Shown here: piece by piece, positions 8,597-17,156 of the stretch
Layout of the letters: every line of letters begins with the position of its first letter
Numbering within the stretch: position 1 is the first letter of the stretch
Assembly: GCA_002842575.1 (NCBI GenBank)
Contig: PHDJ01000004.1
Coordinates: 62,001-126,000, forward strand
Reading direction: 5' to 3'
DNA length: 64,000 nucleotides
Origin: Bacteroidetes bacterium HGW-Bacteroidetes-2
GTDB taxonomy: Bacteria; Bacteroidota; Bacteroidia; Flavobacteriales; Flavobacteriaceae
Position numbers and translations under genes: made by a program
The notes under the pieces: model-generated
The model's database searches: none
Seen by the model: only the letters and a program-made list of their open reading frames with translations
Told to the model about the DNA's origin: nothing

Positions 8597-9232
8597 TTAA
8601 TGACTTAAATATTCAGCAACTCCTGTTCGGTTAGCTTGCATTGCTTCTTTACCCTCTTCCCAGTTTGCCGGACAAACCTCACCATTTTCTTGCACGTGGG
8701 TATAAGCATCAATTAATCGAAGAAACTCTTTTACATTTCTACCTAAAGGCATATCGTTTACGCTTTCGTGAAAAACTTTTCCTTCTTCATCAATAAGATA
8801 AGTAGCACGATAGGTAACGTTGGAACCTTCATAAATCATAGTATCCGATTCTTCATCATAAATTTCAGAAACAATATCTAAAATGCCTAAGCGGTTGGAA
8901 AGGTTTCTGTTGGTGTCTGAAAGAATAGGGTAGGTTACCCCTTCAATACCTCCTTCATTTTTATGCGTGTTTAACCATGCAAAATGTACTTCAGGAGTAT
9001 CACAGGAAGCGCCGATAACTAGAGTATTTCTGTCTTCAAATTTAGATAATGCATCTTGAAAGGCGTGAAGCTCTGTAGGACATACAAAAGTAAAATCTTT
9101 TGGATACCAGAAAAGCAATACTTTTTTCTTGTTTTCAATTGCTTGTTTGCGAATATTCAGTTTGAAAGTGTCTCCCATTTCATCCATTGCATCAATTTCA
9201 ATGTTGGGAAATTGTTTTCCTACTAATGTCAT
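8597..9232 (-). CDS. typical 2-Cys peroxiredoxin (AhpC/Prx1 type)
   Basis: The 211-residue protein carries the peroxidatic cysteine in FTFVCPTELHAF and the resolving cysteine in NGEVCPANWEEG near the C terminus. It reduces peroxides in the cytoplasm and is recycled through a disulfide, plausibly by the thioredoxin encoded next. It is the first gene of a three-gene minus-strand operon. The upstream region holds a -7 element and a perfect inverted repeat suited to a repressor. Confidence 0.93.
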   Translation of the reverse strand: MTLVGKQFPNIEIDAMDEMGDTFKLNIRKQAIENKKKVLLFWYPKDFTFVCPTELHAFQDALSKFEDRNTLVIGASCDTPEVHFAWLNTHKNEGGIEGVTYPILSDTNRNLSNRLGILDIVSEIYDEESDTMIYEGSNVTYRATYLIDEEGKVFHESVNDMPLGRNVKEFLRLIDAYTHVQENGEVCPANWEEGKEAMQANRTGVAEYLSH

Positions 9233-9270
9233 AATTTATAGTTTTTTATTAGGTTTGTTTTTACGTGGTG

Positions 9271-9278
9271 CAAAGGTA
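9271..9278 (-). promoter_or_regulatory. -7 promoter element of the peroxiredoxin operon
   Basis: Read on the minus strand the bases are TACCTTTG, a perfect TAnnTTTG, about 40 bases before the peroxiredoxin start codon. Confidence 0.55.
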
Positions 9279-9279
9279 C

Positions 9280-9299
9280 GCTGAAACACACTTTTCAGC
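9280..9299. promoter_or_regulatory. operator-like palindrome next to the peroxiredoxin -7 element
   Basis: GCTGAAA and TTTCAGC form an exact 7-bp inverted repeat with a 6-base spacer. It occupies the spacer and -33 area immediately upstream of the -7 element, where a bound protein would block RNA polymerase. The regulator is unknown. Confidence 0.4.
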
Positions 9300-9399
9300 A
9301 TAATATCTTATATTAAAATCTTATTAAAAAATAGCGTTTAGTGATAGTGGTTTTTATACATACCCTATCGTTTGATATTCAGTAAAATAGAGGGGACTG

Positions 9400-11073
9400 T
9401 TATGTTGTTTTTGTTTTCAACATTTTAATTTTAATGCTAAATGCAGCAAATATTAAGGTCATAAACGGACTTAACCAGTTGAAAATAGCATAGACAAAAT
9501 AATCGCCTACAGATACGCCAAGAACGCCACTTTGATAGGCACCACAAGTATTCCAAGGAATTAAGGCGGATGTTACGGTTCCTGAATCTTCCAGAGTTCT
9601 GCTTAGATTTTCTGGTGCCAACTCCTTGTCCTCAAATGCTTTTTTAAACATTTTTCCAGGAATTACTATGGCCAAATATTGGTCGGATGCAATGGCGTTT
9701 AATCCAATACAGCTTACAACGGTACTAACAAACAATCCGAAGATTGAAGTTGCCACTTTTAATAATTCTTTGGTGATTTTTGCCAAAGCGCCAATGGCAT
9801 CCATCGTGCCGCCAAAAACCATGGCGCAACAAATCAGAAAAATAGTCCACAGCATTCCTTTCATTCCGCCGGATGAAAAAAGTTTTTTTAATCTTTTAGT
9901 AACTATTAATTTATCAAGATTCTCAACTTTTGAAGTTAAAATATCATCATTTAATCCTTGTGATTTAAATAATTCTTTTAATTCACCATCAGAAAAGTTT
10001 TTTTCTAAATCCTTATCATTAAATAATGTGTTTAAATATTCATTATTCTTCAAAATTTCATTATCCCTTTCATCAAAACTATTAAAATATTTTTCATCAT
10101 CAATTTTAATACTGACATCAGACAAAACAGAATTTGCTACTGCGTTAATTTTTGAAGAAGTAATTTTATTAATAACTTCTATTTGAAAAATAAACGTAAA
10201 AACTAATGCTAAAACAACTCCAGCTCCCAAGGCAATAAGAGGTTTTGTTTTAAAAAAAATTAATCCTATAACTGTTAAAGGCACTAAAAATAACCAAGGC
10301 GTAATATTGAAAGTGGTATTTATTGTTTGAAGTAAAAATTCGTTATCCGCAGTTCCTGTGGTGTCAATATTTAAACTGATAATTCCAAAAATAATAATGG
10401 TAACCACTATGGACGGAACGGTTGTGATGGTCATATATCGAATGTGCGTAAACAAATCTGTTCCGGCCATTGCGGGTGCCAAGTTTGTGGTATCGCTTAA
10501 CGGCGACATTTTATCGCCAAAATAAGCTCCGGATATCACGGCACCTGCAATCATCCCTGTTGGAATTCCCAAGGCGGTTCCAATGCCCACCAAAGCAATT
10601 CCCACCGTTGCGGAGGTGGTCCAGGAACTTCCTGTTGCCATGGAAATAATAGCTGCAATAATAACCGATGCAGGTAAAAATATGGCCGGACTCAACACTT
10701 GAAGTCCATAATAGACCATCGCTGGAATAATGCCGCTTACCAGCCAAGTGCCGGCCAAAGCGCCCACCAAAAACAAAATCATAATTGGGATAAAAACGCT
10801 TTTTAGGTTTTCCCAAATTTCAGCAATCATAAGCTTAAAGGAAACTTTGTTCAAAAAACCTACTATGGATGCAATAAGGCCTCCCATCAATAAAATAAAC
10901 TGGTTGGAATATTCGCCCAACAACTCACCACCGGCAAAAAATATATTGTAGGCAAGCATCGCCATTAATATAACTACCGGAATTAAAGCTTCATAAAGAT
11001 TAAGTTCCTTATTGTCAATAATTTTTTGATTTTGAATTTCTATTTCAGATAGGTTTTGGTTGTTGTCTTGCAT
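9400..11073 (-). CDS. nhaC: NhaC-type Na+/H+ antiporter
   Basis: This 557-residue membrane protein has about twelve hydrophobic segments. NhaC features include GSSWTTSATVG, GAVISGAYFGDKMSPLSDTTNLAPA and, near the end, LIPWNTCGAYQSGVLGV. It exchanges sodium for protons across the inner membrane. An unusual hydrophilic stretch of about 90 residues (roughly 300-395, encoded near 9890-10180), rich in Asn, Asp, Lys and Glu, interrupts the membrane part. It is more AT-rich than the flanks. The gene stands alone. Related NhaC-fold carriers that move amino acids are the main alternative. Confidence 0.88.
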   Translation of the reverse strand: MQDNNQNLSEIEIQNQKIIDNKELNLYEALIPVVILMAMLAYNIFFAGGELLGEYSNQFILLMGGLIASIVGFLNKVSFKLMIAEIWENLKSVFIPIMILFLVGALAGTWLVSGIIPAMVYYGLQVLSPAIFLPASVIIAAIISMATGSSWTTSATVGIALVGIGTALGIPTGMIAGAVISGAYFGDKMSPLSDTTNLAPAMAGTDLFTHIRYMTITTVPSIVVTIIIFGIISLNIDTTGTADNEFLLQTINTTFNITPWLFLVPLTVIGLIFFKTKPLIALGAGVVLALVFTFIFQIEVINKITSSKINAVANSVLSDVSIKIDDEKYFNSFDERDNEILKNNEYLNTLFNDKDLEKNFSDGELKELFKSQGLNDDILTSKVENLDKLIVTKRLKKLFSSGGMKGMLWTIFLICCAMVFGGTMDAIGALAKITKELLKVATSIFGLFVSTVVSCIGLNAIASDQYLAIVIPGKMFKKAFEDKELAPENLSRTLEDSGTVTSALIPWNTCGAYQSGVLGVSVGDYFVYAIFNWLSPFMTLIFAAFSIKIKMLKTKTT

Positions 11074-11123
11074 TCAATATTTTTTTTGGATTTGTAATGA
11101 TACGGAAATTTTTTTGCAAATAA

Positions 11124-11154
11124 AAAACCCCATTCGTTTTTTGAATGAGGTTTT
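11124..11154 (-). terminator. terminator of the methionine gamma-lyase-like gene
   Basis: An inverted repeat (11124-11135 with 11143-11154, one G-T pair) has a GC-containing stem and a 7-base loop. In the minus direction it is followed by a T-run, about 50 bases past the stop codon of the lyase. Confidence 0.7.
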
Positions 11155-11206
11155 ATCATTTTGAAATCATTACAGTAAAATCAATCTACTTCAATATCAG
11201 CTAATG

Positions 11207-12406
11207 TTATAAAACACCAACTTGTTTCATGCATTTTTTCATTTCCTGATAGGTACGCTCAATATCATTATCTAGTCCAATTGAAAATCGGATTAAACCG
11301 TCGGTAAGTCCCATTGCTACTTTTTCTTCATCGGGTATTTCGGAGGAAGTGGAGCTTCCCGGAGCACTGAATAAGGTTTTATAAAAACCAAGGCTAACGG
11401 CTAGGTAGCCAATATTTTCTTTTTGCATTAACTCCATCAGTTCATTGGCTTTTTCTTTAGAGCCTGCATCGATTGTCAACATGCCGCCATAGCCATATTC
11501 TTCGTTTATCATTTTAGAAAATAAGGAGTGGCTAGGGTGTGATGCCAATCCAGGATATACCGGTTTTAATCCGTCTTTTTCAAAACGTTCGGCTAAATAC
11601 ATGGCATTGTGGCTGTGTTGTTTCATTCGAATATGAAGTGTGCGTAAATTTTTTAAAATGGAAGCTGCGCGCAAACTGTCCAGCGAAGCACCTAAAAGCA
11701 TACTTGCTCCGTCATTTACACTTCTTAAGGCATCGATGAACTCTTGCGTGCCACAAACCACACCACCCATGGTGTCGCTACTTCCGTTAATGAATTTGGT
11801 TAAACTGTGGATTACAATATCTGCACCTAGTTTAGCAGGAGAAACAGAAAGGGGGGAAAAGGTGTTATCTACAACCAATTGCAAATGGTGTTTTTTTGCT
11901 ATTTTTGAAAGTCCAGCAATGTCAGCAACTTCTAGTAATGGATTACTGACACTCTCGCAATAAAGTAGTTTGGTTTTTGGGGTGATGGCTGCTTCTACCT
12001 CGTCTAGTTTAGTGATATTTACAAAGGTAGTTTTTACCTGAAAACGCGGTGCAAAATTCTTTAAAAAAGCATAGGTGCCACCATAAATAGTTCTGCTGGA
12101 CACTACATGGTCACCTGCACCACACAATTGCATAATAACAGGAGTGATAGCGCCCATACCGGTTGCAGTTACGTTCGCCGTTTCGGTACCTTCCATAGCG
12201 GCTAGTGCTTTGCCTAAATACAAATTAGAAGGTGAGGAGTGGCGGGAATATAAATAACAACCGTCTGCATTGCCTTCAAAGGTATCAAACATGGTTTTTG
12301 CCGAAAGAAAGGTATAGGTAGAAGAATCGGAAATAGAGGGATTTACTCCTCCAAATTCGCCAAAGTATTGTAAATCCTGAATGTTGTTTGCGGGTTTGAA
12401 TTTCAT
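11207..12406 (-). CDS. Cys/Met-metabolism PLP enzyme, methionine gamma-lyase-like
   Basis: This 399-residue enzyme belongs to the gamma-family PLP enzymes. It has YSRHSSPSNLYLGKALAAMEG, the ATGMGA stretch, the aspartate in VVDNTFSP and the PLP lysine in IVIHSLTKFINGSSDTMGG. It probably cleaves methionine or a related sulfur amino acid to a 2-oxo acid, ammonia and a thiol. The divergent Lrp/AsnC gene next door is the usual partner of amino-acid catabolic genes and may control it. Cystathionine gamma-lyase or synthase activity cannot be excluded without checking the substrate-specific residues. Confidence 0.82.
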   Translation of the reverse strand: MKFKPANNIQDLQYFGEFGGVNPSISDSSTYTFLSAKTMFDTFEGNADGCYLYSRHSSPSNLYLGKALAAMEGTETANVTATGMGAITPVIMQLCGAGDHVVSSRTIYGGTYAFLKNFAPRFQVKTTFVNITKLDEVEAAITPKTKLLYCESVSNPLLEVADIAGLSKIAKKHHLQLVVDNTFSPLSVSPAKLGADIVIHSLTKFINGSSDTMGGVVCGTQEFIDALRSVNDGASMLLGASLDSLRAASILKNLRTLHIRMKQHSHNAMYLAERFEKDGLKPVYPGLASHPSHSLFSKMINEEYGYGGMLTIDAGSKEKANELMELMQKENIGYLAVSLGFYKTLFSAPGSSTSSEIPDEEKVAMGLTDGLIRFSIGLDNDIERTYQEMKKCMKQVGVL

Positions 12407-12489
12407 AATTTTAGATTTTTGTTACTTATTTTAAATTGCAATGGAGCAAACTCTCATATCTATTGTTGGTCAATTTTTCAAAAGCTGGG

Positions 12490-12497
12490 CAAAAGTA
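12490..12497 (-). promoter_or_regulatory. candidate -7 element of the lyase gene
   Basis: On the minus strand the bases read TACTTTTG, about 84 bases before the lyase start, in the 278-base divergent region shared with the Lrp gene. The long leader leaves room for an Lrp binding site. Confidence 0.45.
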
Positions 12498-12684
12498 AAA
12501 CCGATTTGCAATATAACGGTGACTGAGTTATTCTGAAGCTATATTACCTCAAACTTACCAATTATTAGTTTATTTGTCAATGATGATTGTTATAAATAGA
12601 TTTTTAATCTATTAAATAGGTTATTTTTAGTTTTAAATTAGTTAATTTGTTTTGTAAATTTTATTTAACCGAAAAATAATCTGT

Positions 12685-13146
12685 ATGATTTCTCTAGACA
12701 CCATCGATAAAAAGCTTATTCAATTTGTACAACAAAATAGCAAACAGACAAATAAAGAGCTTTCGCTTCATTTAAATCTTTCTGTAACTGCTATTTATGA
12801 ACGAATCAAAAAATTAGAAAAAGCGGGAATTATTGATCGTTATGTGGCGGTTATTAATAAAGAAAAAGTTCATAAAGCTTTTTTAGTTTTCTGCCAAATA
12901 AAACTTATTCAGCATACCAAAGAATATTTAACCAAATTTGAAAAAGAAGTGATGGCTCTTGATGAGGTCATGGAGTGCTATCATATTAGTGGTGAATATG
13001 ATTATTTGCTGAAGATTTTGGTAAAAGATATGCCTTCTTTTCGTGAATTTATGGTTACAAAACTTACATCGCTACAGCACATAGGCAGCACCCAAAGCTC
13101 TTTTTCTATTAATGAGGTAAAATGTGAAACGGTATTAAAAGTATGA
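12685..13146 (+). CDS. Lrp/AsnC family transcriptional regulator
   Basis: The 153-residue protein has an N-terminal winged helix-turn-helix (about 4-52, with NKELSLHLNLSVTAIYERIKKLEKAGII) and a C-terminal RAM ligand-binding domain (about 65-145, with ECYHISGEYDYLLKI). Such proteins form octamers and respond to amino acids. It is divergent from the methionine gamma-lyase-like gene and is the likely local regulator of it. The effector is unknown. Confidence 0.92.
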   Translation: MISLDTIDKKLIQFVQQNSKQTNKELSLHLNLSVTAIYERIKKLEKAGIIDRYVAVINKEKVHKAFLVFCQIKLIQHTKEYLTKFEKEVMALDEVMECYHISGEYDYLLKILVKDMPSFREFMVTKLTSLQHIGSTQSSFSINEVKCETVLKV

Positions 13147-13462
13147 GAATAGTATCGTTGGCACGCTTTTCGAGTTTTATGCGTCTTGAAAATATGCTTG
13201 CTATTTCTACTGTTTTTAAAATAGATATAGGGATGCATTTTAAATAAAAAACAATGGGTACTGCTCTACCATAGAAATCACAAAATGAATGTGAAAAAAT
13301 AAGGAGGAGGCAAACACTTTCTCATTCCTTAAAAAACCTTTGAAATTCTTTTGCTTGAAAGCAGTGTTTAAGAATCTTTTTTAGCTTCTTTTTTATCCTT
13401 TGCAACCTCTCTTTTCTATACAATAATTTGTATTTTTGCACACATAATTAAAATAAACATTT
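13147..13462. other. 316-base gap between lrp and lpd
   Basis: I see no convincing gene here. A short frame that starts inside the lrp stop lacks any recognisable pattern. The last 35 bases hold the likely lpd promoter. Confidence 0.5.
13431..13438 (+). promoter_or_regulatory. candidate -7 element of lpd
   Basis: TATTTTTG matches TAnnTTTG and lies 24 bases before the lpd start codon. A TTTG occurs about 28 bases further up, wider than the usual spacing. Confidence 0.5.
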
Positions 13463-14869
13463 ATGAATACATACGATGTCGCCATTATAGGTTCTGGACC
13501 TGGAGGATATGTTGCAGCCATTCGCTGTGCACAACTAGGTTTGAAAACTGCTCTTATTGAAAAATACTCCGTTCTTGGTGGAACTTGTCTTAACGTGGGA
13601 TGCATTCCTTCAAAAGCACTATTGGATTCTTCACACCACTATGAGGATGCACTTAACCACTTTGCCGAACACGGTATAGAGATTCCTGGTGACATAAAAT
13701 TGAATTTCAAAAAAATGGTAGAACGTAAACAAGACGTAGTTGACCAAACCACTAAAGGCATTCAGTTTTTGATGGACAAAAATAAAGTAACTGTTTATGA
13801 AGGATTGGGTTCCTTTAAAGATGCTACACATATAAATATTAAAAACAATAAAGGAAAAACGGAAACTATTGAAGCAAAAAATACCATAATTGCTACGGGT
13901 TCAAAACCTTCTTCACTTTCCTTTATAAAAATTGACAAAGAACGCATCATAACCTCTACCGAAGCCTTAAAACTTAAAGAAGTGCCAAAACATCTAGTTA
14001 TTATAGGTGGAGGGGTTATAGGTCTTGAATTAGGTCAAGTTTATCGCCGTTTAGGTGCTGAAGTATCTGTAGTTGAATATATGGATCGCATCATTCCAAC
14101 GATGGATGGTGCACAAAGCAGAGAACTTACCAAAGTGCTGAAAAAACAAGGTATGAAATTTTATCTGTCTCATAAAGTTAACGGCGTAACCCGAAAAGGA
14201 AATGAAGTTACCGTTACTGCAAAAGACAAAAATGACAAAGACATTACTTTTACTGGCGATTATTGCTTGGTTTCTGTAGGTCGTCGTCCTTATACCGATG
14301 GACTTGCAGTAGACAAAGCTGGTGTAAAAGTTACCGAAAGAGGCATGGTAGATGTCAATAATCATTTACAAACTAATATAGCCAATATTTATGCCATAGG
14401 CGATGTGGTGCGTGGCGCAATGCTAGCACATAAAGCCGAAGAGGAAGGCTCTTGTGTTGCTGAAATTATTGCTGGACAAAAACCACATATCGATTATAAT
14501 CTTATTCCTGGAGTAGTCTATACTTGGCCTGAAGTAGCCTCTGTAGGCAAGACTGAAGAACAACTTAAAGAGGCAAAGGTAGATTATAAAGTAGGACAAT
14601 TTCCAATGCGAGCTTTGGGTCGTTCTAGGGCAAGCGGTGATACCGATGGTTTTGTAAAAATATTAGCCGATAAAACTACGGATGAGGTTTTAGGTGTACA
14701 TATGGTAGGTGCTCGTGTAGCCGACCTAATAGCTGAAGCCGTTACCGCAATGGAATTTAGAGCCAGTGCAGAAGACATTGCGCGAATGAGCCACGCACAT
14801 CCTACGTATGCTGAGGCCGTAAAAGAAGCCGCACTTGCCGCTACAGAGGATAGAGCATTACACGTTTAA
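13463..14869 (+). CDS. lpdA: dihydrolipoyl dehydrogenase (E3)
   Basis: This 468-residue flavoenzyme reoxidises dihydrolipoamide of 2-oxo acid dehydrogenase complexes and passes electrons to NAD+. It has the FAD-binding GSGPGGYVAAIRC, the redox-active disulfide GGTCLNVGCIPSKALL, a second Rossmann motif GGGVIGLELG, the FAD motif IYAIGDVV and the catalytic His-Glu region HAHPTYAEAVKEA. The length is normal. It stands alone with its own promoter and a strong terminator after it. Confidence 0.96.
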   Translation: MNTYDVAIIGSGPGGYVAAIRCAQLGLKTALIEKYSVLGGTCLNVGCIPSKALLDSSHHYEDALNHFAEHGIEIPGDIKLNFKKMVERKQDVVDQTTKGIQFLMDKNKVTVYEGLGSFKDATHINIKNNKGKTETIEAKNTIIATGSKPSSLSFIKIDKERIITSTEALKLKEVPKHLVIIGGGVIGLELGQVYRRLGAEVSVVEYMDRIIPTMDGAQSRELTKVLKKQGMKFYLSHKVNGVTRKGNEVTVTAKDKNDKDITFTGDYCLVSVGRRPYTDGLAVDKAGVKVTERGMVDVNNHLQTNIANIYAIGDVVRGAMLAHKAEEEGSCVAEIIAGQKPHIDYNLIPGVVYTWPEVASVGKTEEQLKEAKVDYKVGQFPMRALGRSRASGDTDGFVKILADKTTDEVLGVHMVGARVADLIAEAVTAMEFRASAEDIARMSHAHPTYAEAVKEAALAATEDRALHV

Positions 14870-14898
14870 TAAATAAATACCCTTCACAGGTTTAGAAA

Positions 14899-14936
14899 AA
14901 CAAAACCATCTAAAAAATATTTTTTAGATGGTTTTG
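14899..14936. terminator. hairpin terminator between lpd and the spermidine synthase-like gene
   Basis: A long inverted repeat built on AAAACCATCTAAAAAA and its complement, centred near 14918, is followed by a T-rich run. It lies 30 bases after lpd. The symmetric A/T flanks suggest it also serves the convergent minus-strand gene. Confidence 0.8.
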
Positions 14937-14992
14937 TTTTTATGGCATTCTGGTTAGCTTGACTTTATTTGCTTGTAGTTATTTGGTGCAAA

Positions 14993-15655
14993 TTATTTTA
15001 TAGATTTTGTTTTTTCTGCTATAATCAAGTCATTGGTGCCATCTACTCGCTCAAAAACCCTTATAATTAATCCTGCTTTTTTAAATTCATCTTGAATGTT
15101 TTGATATCTTTCTATGAGCATTGTTTCTCGCATTACATTAAACATAATTTTGCCTTCATCATTTAAAAGGGTTGGCACTCCGCGAAGGAAGTTATCTTCA
15201 GTAAATGGTTTTGGAACCTCATTTCCGATGAAAATATCTACAATAATTATGTCAAACGATTTTGTACACGTTTTGATATAGTCTGCAGCGTCAGCTTGTA
15301 TTATCTGAATATTCTCAAATCTTTTAATATTAAAATCATCATTAGCAATGGTAATTATTTTAGGATCAATTTCAACGGCTACAATAATGGCATCCGATTT
15401 AAATTTTTCTCGTATGGTTTCAATAACACATCCGCCACCTAGACCTAAAAGCAATAGTTGTTTTGTGTTTTTATTGAAATCAATTTTTTTAAGTCCAGTT
15501 TGCAATATTTTTTGAAGCGAGCCATATGAAAAATTGCTTATACTGGTGTCTAATACCTTTTTACCATCCACTAAGTTTATTTCTAAGGAGCCATTGATTT
15601 TTGAGGAATAGTTTTTAAGTCGGAAGGGGTATAGGTAACTAAATAGTCTTTTCAT
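14993..15655 (-). CDS. spermidine synthase-like methyltransferase-fold protein
   Basis: This 220-residue protein has a Rossmann-like fold with the nucleotide-binding loop LLLGLGGGCVIETIR, an acidic turn in AVEIDPKIITIAND and the segment FDIIIVDIFIGNEVP. These fit spermidine-synthase-like proteins. It is shorter than true spermidine synthases (about 280) and lacks most of the N-terminal beta domain, so polyamine synthesis is not assured. Its ATG overlaps the stop codon of the small gene upstream in an ATGA arrangement, which suggests translational coupling. Confidence 0.75.
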   Translation of the reverse strand: MKRLFSYLYPFRLKNYSSKINGSLEINLVDGKKVLDTSISNFSYGSLQKILQTGLKKIDFNKNTKQLLLLGLGGGCVIETIREKFKSDAIIVAVEIDPKIITIANDDFNIKRFENIQIIQADAADYIKTCTKSFDIIIVDIFIGNEVPKPFTEDNFLRGVPTLLNDEGKIMFNVMRETMLIERYQNIQDEFKKAGLIIRVFERVDGTNDLIIAEKTKSIK

Positions 15656-15822
15656 GGTAGCAACGCGTATATAAATTTGCTTTTGGGTGTAGTGTCTGTC
15701 TTATTATAAGCCTTTGTTTTAGACAAATTAGGGTTGTATGTTTGGGTTTCCTTCTTAGCTATTTCCATGGCTTTTATTTTTCGTTTTTCTTTTAAAATGT
15801 GGAATTTGATATTTTTATGCAT
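15652..15822 (-). CDS. small basic protein of 56 residues, unknown
   Basis: A short open frame runs from an ATG at 15822 to a TGA that overlaps the start of the next gene (ATGA). The start also overlaps the end of the HutD gene by 8 bases. The product is lysine-rich (KEKRKIKAMEIAKKE near the N terminus) and ends in YALLP. The tight overlaps at both ends argue for a real, coupled gene. An alternative ATG lies at residue 19. I do not recognise the family. Confidence 0.45.
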   Translation of the reverse strand: MHKNIKFHILKEKRKIKAMEIAKKETQTYNPNLSKTKAYNKTDTTPKSKFIYALLP

Positions 15823-16429
15823 TCTTTTTTGAAAGTAAGTTCTTCTTTAAAAAAGAAATAGTAGTAAAAACCAATTCACTATCCTCTGAGGCTTTAATTT
15901 TAAATGGAATTTGTGTTGATGTATGAACTACCAATAAATCTCCATTTTTTAAAGAGGTCGAAGTATCGTTAAGGTTAAGTATTGTTTTTCCGGAAAATAC
16001 ATACATAAAAAACCAAGAACAATGTTCAGGTATTGTAGGATAAACAAAGTGATTTTTTTTCATTTCAATTGCCCATAGCTCACCCTTTGTGGAAGCAGAG
16101 GTCATTAAATTAAAGTCAGTGCACTTTCCTATGCTTGTTGTTTTCCAACCCCCATCAAAGGCATCCATATCCAATTTTTTAAGTTGACTGGCATAATGCT
16201 CTTTATGATTTAGGGTAATTTCACCTTTTAAAACAATTAGTTTTCTAGAAATTCCTTCTAGTATAGTAAAATCAGATTTTTCAATTTCAACGGTAGCTGT
16301 ACTTATTCTAAATTGAAAATTTTGTTGTTTATAAGTTGCTTTTTTTGGAAAAATAAAAAGTTCAGTAGTGGAGCCACCCGACCAAGGTTTGGTATTAAAA
16401 TATTCAGAAGTAAGAACGGTATATTCCAT
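15815..16429 (-). CDS. HutD/Ves family protein
   Basis: The 204-residue protein matches the HutD/Ves family, a bicupin fold. Features are the opening YFNTKPWSGGSTTELFIFP, FRISTATVEIEKSDFTILEGISRKLIVLKGE and a second cupin half near 125-195. HutD is associated with histidine use but its reaction is not established. No hut genes are near. It is the first gene of a three-gene overlapping run on the minus strand. Confidence 0.85.
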   Translation of the reverse strand: MEYTVLTSEYFNTKPWSGGSTTELFIFPKKATYKQQNFQFRISTATVEIEKSDFTILEGISRKLIVLKGEITLNHKEHYASQLKKLDMDAFDGGWKTTSIGKCTDFNLMTSASTKGELWAIEMKKNHFVYPTIPEHCSWFFMYVFSGKTILNLNDTSTSLKNGDLLVVHTSTQIPFKIKASEDSELVFTTISFLKKNLLSKKNA

Positions 16430-16588
16430 AATTTGAGGAGGAGGGCGCTTTTTATTTTACTTAACGGTAAGTGTTTTGTTGAAAAGGCTCTAAAATAACA
16501 AAAAAACAAGTATTCTTTGTTTAATTTTTCAAAAGAATTTTTATTATCGATTAGTAGTATTTATAGGGAAAAATTACGTCCATAGTGG

Positions 16589-16759
16589 TTAAGAAGTTGA
16601 CGGTTTTAGAATATTAACGGTTTTCGCCAACCAAACAGAATCTGTATATTTTTGTACAGCTATTTGCATTGCTTTGTCATAAAGTAATTGTCCAAAGTTT
16701 AGTTTTAAGTAGCTAATTACGCTGTCGTCAAGTGTTGCAAAATTAAGATTTAGAAACAT
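16589..16759 (-). CDS. short open frame of 56 codons, possible gene fragment
   Basis: An ATG at 16759 opens a frame of 56 residues with balanced composition (MFLNLNFATLDDSVISYL and onward). It lies between the HutD gene and the Fic remnant. It looks like coding sequence, but I do not recognise it. It may be a fragment of a decayed gene. Confidence 0.3.
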   Translation of the reverse strand: MFLNLNFATLDDSVISYLKLNFGQLLYDKAMQIAVQKYTDSVWLAKTVNILKPSTS

Positions 16760-16801
16760 TTTGTTTTACAGAATTAAGCAATTTTTTTAGCTATTATTGT
16801 G

Positions 16802-17089
16802 CTAAGATATTATTCTATATTTAGTTTTGTTCTTTTCTCCTGTTTTTTTAAATAGAATAGATTGTACTCCATTTTTCAAATCTCTACTAGCTGTAGCAGA
16901 AGAAATATCTTTGAAAACATCCATATAATCCTTTCTCGTAAATTCAGTTTTATTAAGAGAAACAAAATATTCAAGTCTGTCTTTTTTAAATAGCGTTCGG
17001 TTATTAAAGCTCCGTATTGTGTGCCAATATTTAAAAAAACTAAATACCGCAATTTTAAAAGAATATCGAAGTGCTTTTTTATCCTTGGT
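16802..17089 (-). pseudogene. C-terminal remnant of a Fic family protein
   Basis: The minus strand is open for 96 codons without a plausible start. Its last 60 or so residues (FVSLNKTEFTRKDYMDVF, then SATASRDLKNGV, and the end TGEKNKTKYRIIS) look like the winged-helix tail found after the Fic AMP-transferase domain in Bacteroidota. The catalytic Fic motif HPFxxGN(G/K)R is absent from the window. This is a decayed stub of an AMPylation enzyme, probably non-functional. Confidence 0.6.
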
Positions 17090-17156
17090 TTAGCAATGAT
17101 TTATTCTTTTCGATTTATATTATTAAAACCCTGTAATGTGCAGATGCTGATACTGC

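Noticed and set aside
13143-13250. Short frame after the lrp gene
   Set aside because: Its start lies in the lrp stop codon and the product (about 34 residues) shows no coding pattern or homology.
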